From the NCBI GenBank assembly GCA_934675625.1, contig CAKURH010000039.1, forward strand, positions 1 through 32,052: a stretch of 32,052 bases of DNA, written 5' to 3'. Position numbers and translations under genes: made by a program. Positions 18,225 through 25,846 of this stretch are shown here, piece after piece. The stretch's first letter is position 1. Every line of letters starts with the position of its first letter. Below the pieces are notes generated by a model. That model saw only the letters and a list, made by a program, of their open reading frames with translations, did not search any database and was not told where the DNA came from. Origin of the DNA: an uncultured Kiritimatiellota bacterium (GTDB lineage: Bacteria; Verrucomicrobiota; Kiritimatiellia; RFP12; UBA1067).

Positions 18225-19757
18225 TCAGACGACGATGTCCCAGCCGCGGGAATCGGCGCGCGCGAGCGAGAGGCGCTTCGGGTTGCCGTCCGCGAAGTCC
18301 ATCCGCACGGGATCCCAGTCGAAGCCCGTGTCGTGCTGGTAGCTCAGGTTGCAGAGGAGGCACAGCACGCCCGAACGTGCGCCGACCGAGGCCGGCGAGA
18401 CCGTCTCGCCGCGCGTCTCGACGCATTCGCAGAAGTTCCGCACCTGGTTCGCGCTCTTGTAGAGCTGCACCGGCGCGCTCTTCAGGCCGAAGTGCGCGAT
18501 CAGCGTCTCGAGCGCCTGCGCGAGCGCGTTGTCCTTCTTCGCGGCGGAGTCCGTGCCGTAGTCCTTGCCGACGGACGCCGCGATGACGGTTCCGCCCGCG
18601 AACGTCATGTCCTGCAGCGCCTTGCGCACCTCGGCCGTCGGCTTCACGAGACCCTCCGTCCGCCAGACGGCGACCTTGCCGCGGTTCACCGCGACGATGC
18701 CCTTCGTGCCGTAGAAGACCGTCCCCCACACGCCGAACGGCCCGTGGTAGAGCTCGATGTCCGAGCCGTCCTTCTTTGACTTGAAAAGCATCTTCATGCC
18801 GAACTGGCGGCGGCCGCCGTGGAAGAGGCTCGTCGAATACGGCTCGTCCGAGCGGATGATCCTGTACGGGCCGGAGTCGTCCATGTCCATGCCCCACTGC
18901 GCGATGTCGAGGTGGTGCGCGCCCCAGTCGCCGTTGTAGCCCGAGCCGATGTCGTCGTCAAAGCGCCAGAACATCGGGTAGAACTTGTTGACGCCGCGCG
19001 GCGCGAGCTGGTCGGAGTAGGGGCGCCACTTCGCCGGGCCGAGCCACATGTTCCAGTCGACGTCCGGGTTCGGCGCGCCCTCGGCCGCCGCGTTCTCCGG
19101 CTTGTCGAAGAAGCGCACGGGGTGCGACGGGCCGCCAAGCTTGCTGCCACCGCGCCCGTAGTTCGCGTCCACGTACTTGAGGTCGCCGATGCCGCCGTTG
19201 CGGACGATCATGCACGCCGTGCGGAACTCGGAGACGTTCGCCCAGCTGCGCTGCATCGAGCCGGTCTGGAAGACGCGCCCGTACTTCTTCTGCGCGGCGA
19301 TGACCTTTCGCGCCTCGTCGATGGAGAACGTCAGCGGCTTCTCGCAGTAGACGTCCTTGCCGTGCTTCATCGCCTCGACCGAGATGTAGGCGTGCCAGTG
19401 GTCGGGCGTCGCGATGCAGACCGCGTCGATCGTCGGGTCGGCGAGCACGTCGCGGAAGTCGGCGTAGGCCTTGCACGCGCTGTTCCGGTAGGCGTCGTTG
19501 ACGCGCTTCTGCGCATCGGCGCGGCGCACCCTGTCGCAGTCGCAGACGGCGGCGACGACGCCCTGCGCGTTGTTCGCGGGGTTGAGGAACTGGGCGATGA
19601 GGCCGCGCATCTGAATGCCGCAGCCGATCATCGCGAAGCGGCGCTTCTCGCCCGGCTTGAGCGGACGCAGCCCCACCTTGTTCGTGGCGCAGCCGGCGAG
19701 CGTGGCGGCCGCCGCGCTGCCGAGGATGAAGTGACGACGATTGAGGTTCATGTTCAT
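18225..19757 (-). CDS. Tat-exported lipoprotein oxidoreductase, Gfo/Idh/MocA family
   Basis: The 510-residue protein starts with a twin-arginine signal (NRRHFILGSAAAATLAGC) ending in a lipobox at Cys23, so it is probably folded in the cytoplasm with its NAD(P) and anchored outside. The Rossmann domain has FAMIGCGIQMRGL and the family motif CEKPL (EKP at 139-141). TPDHWHAYISVEAMKHGK and VRNGGIGDLKYVDANYG are typical of the family in polysaccharide-degrading bacteria. These enzymes oxidise or reduce sugar hydroxyls; 3-keto-glycoside formation would fit the DUF1080 protein at 4267. The substrate is not predictable. It follows the 797-residue protein gene by 45 bases with ribosome site AAAGGAAA. 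A second ATG two codons in is also possible. Confidence 0.9.
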   Translation of the reverse strand: MNMNLNRRHFILGSAAAATLAGCATNKVGLRPLKPGEKRRFAMIGCGIQMRGLIAQFLNPANNAQGVVAAVCDCDRVRRADAQKRVNDAYRNSACKAYADFRDVLADPTIDAVCIATPDHWHAYISVEAMKHGKDVYCEKPLTFSIDEARKVIAAQKKYGRVFQTGSMQRSWANVSEFRTACMIVRNGGIGDLKYVDANYGRGGSKLGGPSHPVRFFDKPENAAAEGAPNPDVDWNMWLGPAKWRPYSDQLAPRGVNKFYPMFWRFDDDIGSGYNGDWGAHHLDIAQWGMDMDDSGPYRIIRSDEPYSTSLFHGGRRQFGMKMLFKSKKDGSDIELYHGPFGVWGTVFYGTKGIVAVNRGKVAVWRTEGLVKPTAEVRKALQDMTFAGGTVIAASVGKDYGTDSAAKKDNALAQALETLIAHFGLKSAPVQLYKSANQVRNFCECVETRGETVSPASVGARSGVLCLLCNLSYQHDTGFDWDPVRMDFADGNPKRLSLARADSRGWDIVV

Positions 19758-19802
19758 GTGTTTTTTTCCTTTCGGGTTTGTTGATGAGTTGAAGAAAAGT
19801 CT

Positions 19803-22196
19803 TTATCGAATCAGAAGCAGCAGGCCGGGGCCTTTGCGGTCCAGGATCAGCTTCGTGCCGGTCGCGTCCACGGACACCTCCCACTCCGCGCTCGCGGGGA
19901 CGGGACAGCCGACGATCTTCGTCGCCTCGGCAATCACGCAGGGGAACGACCGGCCCGCCGCGCGGACGCCCTGGCGCAGGGCCTTCGCGTCGTCAACCGA
20001 AAAGGCGCACCCCTCCGCAAACGTCAGCGTGCCTTCGACCTTCGCGCAGCCGGGCGCCATCGCCCCTTCGAGACGATAGGCGTTCGCGACGCGCAGTCCG
20101 CCGTTCTTCACCGTCGGATAGCCGACCAGCTCGTCCACCTGCTGGTCGACGCCGTTGGCGTTCACGACCGCGCCGGACAGGCCGCGCAGCGTCGCGACCG
20201 CCAGCTGCGTGTGCGACGGCGTCAGCGGATCGTCCGTCAGCGTGAAGAGACTGCCCGACCCGTCGTCCATCGGCCGCGTATAGGCGGTGAAGTCGTAGTA
20301 GCTCTCCGTCGTGCCCGCGTCATTGACCCGCGTCTTGAGTTCGGGCTCCGCGCCACCGTTGAAGTCGATGCAAAAGCCCTTCATGCGATCCGCCCACAAG
20401 ACGCTGCCGTTTGACGTGCCGGCCCAGCCATTGCCCGAGCCCATGCGCAGGACGAAGCGATGCGCGCCCGGCGTCATCTCCTTCTGGACGACTTTCGGCT
20501 TTTCCCCTTCCTGTTCGAGAATCTGTTTGCCGTCGATGTAAAGTTGAGTCTTGGCATTCTGCTTGAGAAGGAACGTCCATGTCTGCGCCGTTTCCGCGCG
20601 ATTCCAGATGTAGCCCGAATACGTCCAGAACGAGTTCGCGGCGTGCTGGGCATTGAACTTGGTCGCGTCGTCGCCCGGTTGCGTATCGCTGATCGTGACA
20701 CGGTTGACGACGCCCGTCGCGTAAAGCTCTTCGGACGCGAAGGCAGCGTCCAGTTCGGCCTGGTTGCCAAAGACACGGTAGCCCGCGACAAGTCCAGATG
20801 GACCGTAGGCGTTCGCCTCGCCCACCGCGAGCGAGACCGTTCCTTCGCGCACGTCGAGCAACGGCGTCGCGTAGGCGGAATTGACGACAAGATCGCCCGC
20901 CCCTTCCTTGACGACGCTCTTCACGCTGCCGCGCGTAAAGGTCGGTCTCAGCGGATTCTCGGAGACGTTCGGCACAACGGACGTCGCCGTCGTGACGAGC
21001 CCCGTGCCGACCACGTGCAGGTCGGGCAGCGACCACGCCCCGTCGCCGTGCAGCGTGACGACCGAGTTCGAGAGGACAAGCGCGCCGCCGTCGCGCGGCA
21101 GGGCGCCGGCCGCATAGAGGTTGACCGAACCGCCGACCTTGACGACGCCGCCCTGAAAGTCGTTTGCGCCGTTCATCAGGTGAAGGTGCGTCCAGCCGTC
21201 GCGCAAATCGTCAAGTCTGCTGCCACCCGACACGAACGAGCCCACGCCATGCACAGGGCCGGCGAACGTAACAGACTCCTCTGACGCATAGTCCGCCGTC
21301 GCGGCATACTTCGTCAGCGCGAACGGGCCGTCCAGTTGTACAGTGCCGTCCCAGCGGTTGTAGGACGTCGTAAACTTCGTATTGCCGGCGACTTTCCAGA
21401 CGGCTCCGCTCTCCGGGATATGCAACGTGCTGTCGGAATGGCCCTTGCTGCCCCAAGACTGCAGTTCGCGGCCGGCCACGACCTCGACGCCGTTCGTGAA
21501 GCCGCCGTCGCCGCCAAGCATCACGACGCAGTCCGGAACAAAAGTCCCGGGGCCGCGCACCCAGGAGTTGCCGATAAAGCCCCAGCGCGGACTCGACAGG
21601 CTGCGGACTGTCAGCGTCTTGCCGTTGCAGGAAATCGTCTTGCTATGGCGAATGTCGCCCTTCTCTCCCGCGATGACGAGCAGGGCGTCAGCTGTCAGGT
21701 AGATGTCGCCCAGAGCGCGCGTCACGTAGTACTTCGCCATGTGGCGGATCGCGCCGTCGCCGCTCGGCCCCAAGCCGGCGACGACGAGCGGCTTGCCGTC
21801 GAGACTGAACGTCGCATTCTCATAGCCGTCCGCCGGATCGACGAGATACTGCGCACCGTCCTGCACGTAGACGGCGCCCGTGTCCGCACCGAGCGCGCCG
21901 GGGCGAGACGCCGAGAAGACGCCCTCCTCGACCACGATGTCGCCGCCGAACGTCGCCGAGATATCGCTGGTCGAGCTGAGGCGGCCCGCGCCCTTCTTGA
22001 CGAGCGTCTTCACGCCGTCGAGCGTCTTCCCGTTTTCGGCGAGCCAGTCGCCCAGCGTCGTCTCGCCGTCCGCGACCGTGATTTCAAGCGTCGGCTCGTC
22101 GTAGGCCGGCGTCAGGGAGATTTCCGCGCGCACAGAGGCGGCGGCGCCAAGTGCCGCGAGACCGATCGCGGCGATTTTTCTGATGGGTTGCTTCAT
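19803..22196 (-). CDS. Large exported repetitive protein with autotransporter-like passenger and PA14-like region
   Basis: The 797-residue protein has a signal peptide (MKQPIRKIAAIGLAALGAAASVRA). Residues ~60-480 contain repeating strand-rich units such as VKKGAGRLSSTSDISATFGGDIVVEEG and VVKEGAGDLVVNSAYATPLLDVREG. This pattern matches autotransporter-associated beta-helix repeats. Residues ~500-620 (WTYSGYIWNRAETAQTWTFLLKQ, TQLYIDGKQILEQEGE, PGAHRFVLRMGSGNGWAG) resemble a PA14-type carbohydrate-binding jelly roll. There is no barrel domain; the end is short and hydrophobic (LILDRKGPGLLLLIR). A cell-surface or secreted glycan-binding role is inferred. The ribosome site AAGGAGAAA precedes ATG 22196, and the oxidoreductase gene follows in the same mRNA. 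Confidence 0.75.
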   Translation of the reverse strand: MKQPIRKIAAIGLAALGAAASVRAEISLTPAYDEPTLEITVADGETTLGDWLAENGKTLDGVKTLVKKGAGRLSSTSDISATFGGDIVVEEGVFSASRPGALGADTGAVYVQDGAQYLVDPADGYENATFSLDGKPLVVAGLGPSGDGAIRHMAKYYVTRALGDIYLTADALLVIAGEKGDIRHSKTISCNGKTLTVRSLSSPRWGFIGNSWVRGPGTFVPDCVVMLGGDGGFTNGVEVVAGRELQSWGSKGHSDSTLHIPESGAVWKVAGNTKFTTSYNRWDGTVQLDGPFALTKYAATADYASEESVTFAGPVHGVGSFVSGGSRLDDLRDGWTHLHLMNGANDFQGGVVKVGGSVNLYAAGALPRDGGALVLSNSVVTLHGDGAWSLPDLHVVGTGLVTTATSVVPNVSENPLRPTFTRGSVKSVVKEGAGDLVVNSAYATPLLDVREGTVSLAVGEANAYGPSGLVAGYRVFGNQAELDAAFASEELYATGVVNRVTISDTQPGDDATKFNAQHAANSFWTYSGYIWNRAETAQTWTFLLKQNAKTQLYIDGKQILEQEGEKPKVVQKEMTPGAHRFVLRMGSGNGWAGTSNGSVLWADRMKGFCIDFNGGAEPELKTRVNDAGTTESYYDFTAYTRPMDDGSGSLFTLTDDPLTPSHTQLAVATLRGLSGAVVNANGVDQQVDELVGYPTVKNGGLRVANAYRLEGAMAPGCAKVEGTLTFAEGCAFSVDDAKALRQGVRAAGRSFPCVIAEATKIVGCPVPASAEWEVSVDATGTKLILDRKGPGLLLLIR

Positions 22197-22262
22197 GTGT
22201 GTTTCTCCTTGTTGTTTTGTTTTTGCTGATGACTCGTGATGTGAATTATGTGTGTCCTTACC

Positions 22263-23063
22263 TTAAGCTTCTGAAACGGCATCGTCGCAGCTGCGCTGTC
22301 GCGCGACCACGAAACGACACAGCCGCAAAATCGCGCGTTGCGCGATTGAGGCCACGCGAACGTCGTCGGTCTCGATGCCTACGGCATCGTCCGCCACCGC
22401 TCGCGCGTCCTCCCCCTTCGGGGTTTCGCGGCCGTGTCGACACGAACGCGCACCGAGGGTGCGACACGAAAACGCCTCGCTTGTCCGTCGAAACACGAAA
22501 AGGCTTTCGCGTCCTTCTCGAAACATTGTTGGCCGTTGCAGGAGCATGGAATGCCTCACACGGAGTGACGGAGGCACGGAGAAAGACTGAAAAATGTTGG
22601 GTATCGTTCGAGTGGAATCGCGAAGCCTTTTCGTGTCTCGACGCAAGGCTGTCCACGTTTTCGTGTCCGCGCCACGCGCGGCTTTCGTGCCCGTCGGCGC
22701 GGCGCAACTCGAAGAGGTGCGGACGGCGGAGCGGCGACGGGCGAAGCCGCAGGCTTCAGACCCAACGACGCTCCGCAGGCCGAACTCGGCGGGACGCCGA
22801 GGGCGCGCCGACGGTTTTGTGGTCGCGCGTAGCGCCAAGTCGAAGACGAGAAGGCGCAGGGAATTGGCGGGGAGGTCGCCCGTGGTCGGCGTGCCGGACG
22901 GGGCGAACGCAGCGGACGGCTCACCCAGCCCCTCCACGCGCACCGGCTGCGGCTTCTGCGCCGTGTTCCAGACGCAGACGGCGCTCGTGCCGTCCGCCGC
23001 CGCGACCGACATCGCCGCGAGGCCCAAGCCCGCGCACAGCAGCATCCCCGCAAGCCGCCTCAT
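22263..23063 (-). CDS. Small secreted protein, probably a truncated glycosidase tail with run-through into a hairpin element
   Basis: From ATG 23063 (ribosome site AAAGGAGA) the protein has a signal peptide (MRRLAGMLLCAGLGLAAMSVAAA). About 55 residues follow (CVWNTAQKPQPVRVEGLGEP, GDLPANSLRLLVFDL) that look like the closing beta-sandwich of a glycoside hydrolase. The recognisable part ends near 22835. Beyond it the frame stays open to 22263 through hairpin-rich DNA and encodes arginine/serine-rich sequence with no protein-like pattern. It overlaps the preceding gene by ATGA, so it is translationally coupled. It is either a natural small protein whose stop was replaced by an inserted element, or the remnant of a glycosidase with its catalytic core deleted. 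Confidence 0.5.
   Translation of the reverse strand: MRRLAGMLLCAGLGLAAMSVAAADGTSAVCVWNTAQKPQPVRVEGLGEPSAAFAPSGTPTTGDLPANSLRLLVFDLALRATTKPSARPRRPAEFGLRSVVGSEACGFARRRSAVRTSSSCAAPTGTKAARGADTKTWTALRRDTKRLRDSTRTIPNIFQSFSVPPSLRVRHSMLLQRPTMFREGRESLFVFRRTSEAFSCRTLGARSCRHGRETPKGEDARAVADDAVGIETDDVRVASIAQRAILRLCRFVVARQRSCDDAVSEA
22327..22347 (-). terminator. Terminator-like hairpin at the far end of the hairpin array
   Basis: On the minus strand AATCGCGC-AAC-GCGCGATT is a perfect 8-bp stem with a three-base loop and ends in TTTT. It would stop transcripts of the glycosidase operon (31914 to 22263) before the 797-residue protein gene. Confidence 0.5.
22463..22667. repeat. 60-bp imperfect inverted repeat
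   Basis: The left arm 22463-22522 and the reverse complement of the right arm 22607-22667 share, in order: GACACGAAAACG, CGTCG, ACACGAAAAGGCTT, CGCG and CTCGAA. An 84-base centre separates the arms. The motif ACACGAA also recurs further out on the left (22440) and in inverted form on the right (22684). The centre contains CTCCGTG-type repeats on the minus strand. Confidence 0.7.
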
Positions 23064-25846
23064 CGTTCTCCTTTCGCGACCGAGGCCGCGTCTTGCTCGC
23101 AGACGAGCACGACACGCTCCTGCGGCGGCACGTCGAGCGGCAGACCCTGCACCAGATCCGCCGGCGTCGCCCGCGCCGACAGGACGCGCCCCGTCACGAC
23201 GTCCTTGACGCGCCACGGCCCCGCGCCGTCGAGATGCCGGAGGCGCAGCTTCACGCGCCGCGTGTCGCCGGCTTCCAGGCTGAAGACCGTGACGAGCTTG
23301 AACGCGCCCCGGTCGCAGACCTGCACGTCCGCCGCCCGCAGCGAGCCCTTTCCGTCCGTCGGCTCCAACGCGGCGTAGCGGCGCACCTTCGCCGCCGCGA
23401 GCGCGGCGAGCACGTCGTCGGCCGTCGCCGCCCGGCGGAAGCCACCGCGACGGGCTTCGGCGCGCGGCTTCAGGTAGGAATCGTAGGCAAAGGCGTCCGG
23501 CCCCGTAACGACGAGCCCGCCCTTCGCGGCGAACGCCGACGCGGCGGCGATCGTCGCGTCATCCGCGCACGGTGCCCCCGGGAAGACGAGCGCGGCGACT
23601 TCCGGCCCGAGGCGGCCGAGATCCTCCTCGAAGACGACCTTCACCGGATAGAGCGCATGCAGGAGGCGCAGATACCAGTCCGACACGACCGTGTTCTTCG
23701 GCGGGTGCCAGGGCGACTCCGACTTGTCGTAGCGCGGGAAGGCGTCGTAGTGGATTTCCGACGCCTTCGAGAAGAAGACGGCGACCGTCGCCGGCTTGAC
23801 GCGCGGCTGCGGCAGAACCTTGTCCGCATACGGCTCGAACTCGGCGCGGAAGCGCTTGAAGGCGTCGAGATCCTCCGGCCGGACGTTGTAGGGGTTGAGA
23901 AGCGACGAGCACTTGTAGCTCGGCTTCCGCACGTTCGCGTAGGCGCCCTTCAGATCCTGGTAGTCGAACGAGCGCTTGTCCCAAACGTAGAAGTAGGCGG
24001 CCGACAGGCCGTGCAGGGCCTCCATCCAGAGCGACGAGATGTAGTCCGTCGCCTTGGACGGCACGCGTTCGCCGTTCTCGAAGCGCGTGCAGTAGTGCTC
24101 GTCGTTGACGAGCGCCTTTTCGGGCTTTCCGCGCACGAGCGCCTGGTAGAAGTCGAGGTTGTAGAAGTGGCGCGAGCCGCCCGTCGCGCAGACGGCCTCG
24201 GCCATGTTCGTGGCCGTGTAGCCGCTCCGCGAACCGTACTGGAAGCCGCCCTCGACCGAGAGGACGTCCAGCGCATCGGCGATCCGGCGGTAGTCCATGC
24301 CGCGCCACGCGGGCGGCGTCCCCGCCGCCTGTTCCGCGAAGTAGATGCGGCTGCGGCGGTCGACCGACCGCACGGCGTCGCGTCCGGCCCGGAGGAGCGC
24401 GACGTAGCGTTCGGTCGCGAAGCCGCACCAGTCGTACCAGACGCCCGGATACTGCTTCAGGTCGGTCTGGGCGGCGACTTCGGCGAAGTGGTCGAAGTCC
24501 GTGTCCCACGTCGCGTTGGCGGCGGCGACCGTGCCGTAGCGGCGCTTCATCTCCTTCGCGAAGGCGACGACGTTCGCGCGACACATGCAGTTGTAGGACG
24601 ACTCGTTGAAGAGCTCGTAGAGGAAGACGTTCGCGCCGCGCCGCATCGCCGCGCGCGTCCCGCCGAGGAAGTAGTCGCGGTAGTAGGCGCGCCCCTCCGG
24701 CGTCTCCGGGCAGAGCGGCACGAAGTCGTGCCAGGCGCCCTTGCGCTGGTCGAGCAGACGGCCGACGTCCTTCCCGTACAGGCCGCGATAGCCGAACGCG
24801 AAGTCCATCACCATCGGCATCGCGCCGCCGAAGCGCGCGAAGTAGGCGTCCAGCCGCTGTTCGGCAACCTTCCAGTCCGGGTCGCCCAGCCGGCGGAACG
24901 CCTCGACGGGGAATCCCCGCAGGAGCGCGCCGTAGCGTGCGGGCGCGGCGGAGATCTGCAGCGAGTCGAAGCCGACCGCCGCCCAGACGTTCGTGCCCGG
25001 CGGCTCGCGGTAGGCGATGTGGCCGATGCCGAGCTTGTCCTTTCCGTCGGCCCGCCAGTCCATCTCCGTGCGGTTGTAGACCCAGGGCCCGACGAAGAAG
25101 TGCGGGCGCCCCCGATACCAGAACGTGCCGTCGCGGATCTCCGGGCGTTCCTTGCCGTCCTCCTCCTGCGGCCGCTGCTCGCGGTAGCTCCGGCGGGCGG
25201 CGGCGGCCTCCGGCGTGTCGTTCGTCGCCGGCGGCAGACGGTAGGCGTATTCGTCGAGCGCACGGAAGTCGGCCACGTCCATCTTCGGACGGTCGGCCGG
25301 ATCGTCCGTCAGCACGAAGTCGGCGAACCAGGCCTCGCCCGTTCCGCCCCACCCGTTCGCACAGTTGAGGTTCACGACGACCTGCCGCGCGTCGGCGGGG
25401 ACGCGCACCTTGACCTGCAGCGTCTGCCACGGCGTCGCGCCCCGCGTCCCCATGCCAATTGCGCGCGAGACGCCCTTCGCGCCGAACGCGCCGAGCGAGA
25501 AGCCGACGTCCGCCGGCGAGCTGGCGGCAGCCTGCCGCACCTTCGCCGAAAGGCCGAGCGTCCGCCCGCGCATCTGCGCGACCTCTGCCGACGCAAAGCG
25601 GTAGGTCAACACGTTGTTGACGCGCCCGGCGACATCGTCCTTGAGGTGCAGGGCCGCGCCGCCGGACGGCCCGGCGCCTGGCTCCAACCGGCAGACCGCG
25701 AAGCCGTTCGTACCCGTCGCCGACGGCGTTCCGCGCGCGAGGTCTTCCAAGGAGAGCCGCCACGTCGCGGCACGGGACGGCGTGGCCGTCAGGAGCAGGG
25801 CGCCCGCGAGCGCCAGGCCGCGCCCCAACGTCTGCCGCGCCCTCAT
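23060..25846 (-). CDS. Exported GH42-like glycoside hydrolase
   Basis: The 928-residue protein from ATG 25846 has a signal peptide (LALAGALLLTATPSRA). A carbohydrate-binding-like jelly roll lies at ~27-185 (VVVNLNCANGWGGTGEAWFADFVLTDD). A TIM barrel covers ~245-640, followed by a beta-galactosidase trimerisation-like domain (GGLVVTGPDAFAYDSYLKP) and a closing beta domain. YELFNESSYN places the probable acid/base at Glu415, and ALVNDEHYCT the probable nucleophile at Glu583, consistent with retaining clan A enzymes. GH42-type beta-galactosidase is the nearest recognisable type, but the N-terminal module and low similarity leave the family open. The start overlaps the upstream GH2 stop by ATGA, and its own stop overlaps the next start the same way. 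Confidence 0.75.
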   Translation of the reverse strand: MRARQTLGRGLALAGALLLTATPSRAATWRLSLEDLARGTPSATGTNGFAVCRLEPGAGPSGGAALHLKDDVAGRVNNVLTYRFASAEVAQMRGRTLGLSAKVRQAAASSPADVGFSLGAFGAKGVSRAIGMGTRGATPWQTLQVKVRVPADARQVVVNLNCANGWGGTGEAWFADFVLTDDPADRPKMDVADFRALDEYAYRLPPATNDTPEAAAARRSYREQRPQEEDGKERPEIRDGTFWYRGRPHFFVGPWVYNRTEMDWRADGKDKLGIGHIAYREPPGTNVWAAVGFDSLQISAAPARYGALLRGFPVEAFRRLGDPDWKVAEQRLDAYFARFGGAMPMVMDFAFGYRGLYGKDVGRLLDQRKGAWHDFVPLCPETPEGRAYYRDYFLGGTRAAMRRGANVFLYELFNESSYNCMCRANVVAFAKEMKRRYGTVAAANATWDTDFDHFAEVAAQTDLKQYPGVWYDWCGFATERYVALLRAGRDAVRSVDRRSRIYFAEQAAGTPPAWRGMDYRRIADALDVLSVEGGFQYGSRSGYTATNMAEAVCATGGSRHFYNLDFYQALVRGKPEKALVNDEHYCTRFENGERVPSKATDYISSLWMEALHGLSAAYFYVWDKRSFDYQDLKGAYANVRKPSYKCSSLLNPYNVRPEDLDAFKRFRAEFEPYADKVLPQPRVKPATVAVFFSKASEIHYDAFPRYDKSESPWHPPKNTVVSDWYLRLLHALYPVKVVFEEDLGRLGPEVAALVFPGAPCADDATIAAASAFAAKGGLVVTGPDAFAYDSYLKPRAEARRGGFRRAATADDVLAALAAAKVRRYAALEPTDGKGSLRAADVQVCDRGAFKLVTVFSLEAGDTRRVKLRLRHLDGAGPWRVKDVVTGRVLSARATPADLVQGLPLDVPPQERVVLVCEQDAASVAKGER

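Larger units (their letters stand above)
22327..22835. other. Array of short perfect stem-loops (unrecognised element)
   Basis: Perfect stems with mostly three-base loops follow one another: AATCGCGC (22329-22347), CGATGCC/GGCATCG (22373-22389), CCCC-TTC-GGGG (22413-22423), CGCACC-GAG-GGTGCG (22449-22463), GCAT-GGA-ATGC (~22544), GAAGCC-GCA-GGCTTC (22743-22757), CTCGGCG-GGA-CGCCGAG (22785-22801) and GCGC-GTA-GCGC (22825-22835). A GTGTCGACAC palindrome is also present (22434-22443). No homologous gene is recognisable in either strand beyond the run-through frame. It may be a structured RNA, a mosaic of repetitive extragenic palindromes, or a mobile element remnant. Confidence 0.6.

Noticed and set aside
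22240..22255. -10-like CATAAT before the 797-residue protein gene
   Set aside because: A single weak match without a -35 or extended -10. Some promoter is expected here, but this one cannot be asserted.
22327..22835. CRISPR array
   Set aside because: Hairpins differ in sequence and spacing; there are no identical repeats with regular spacers and no cas genes.
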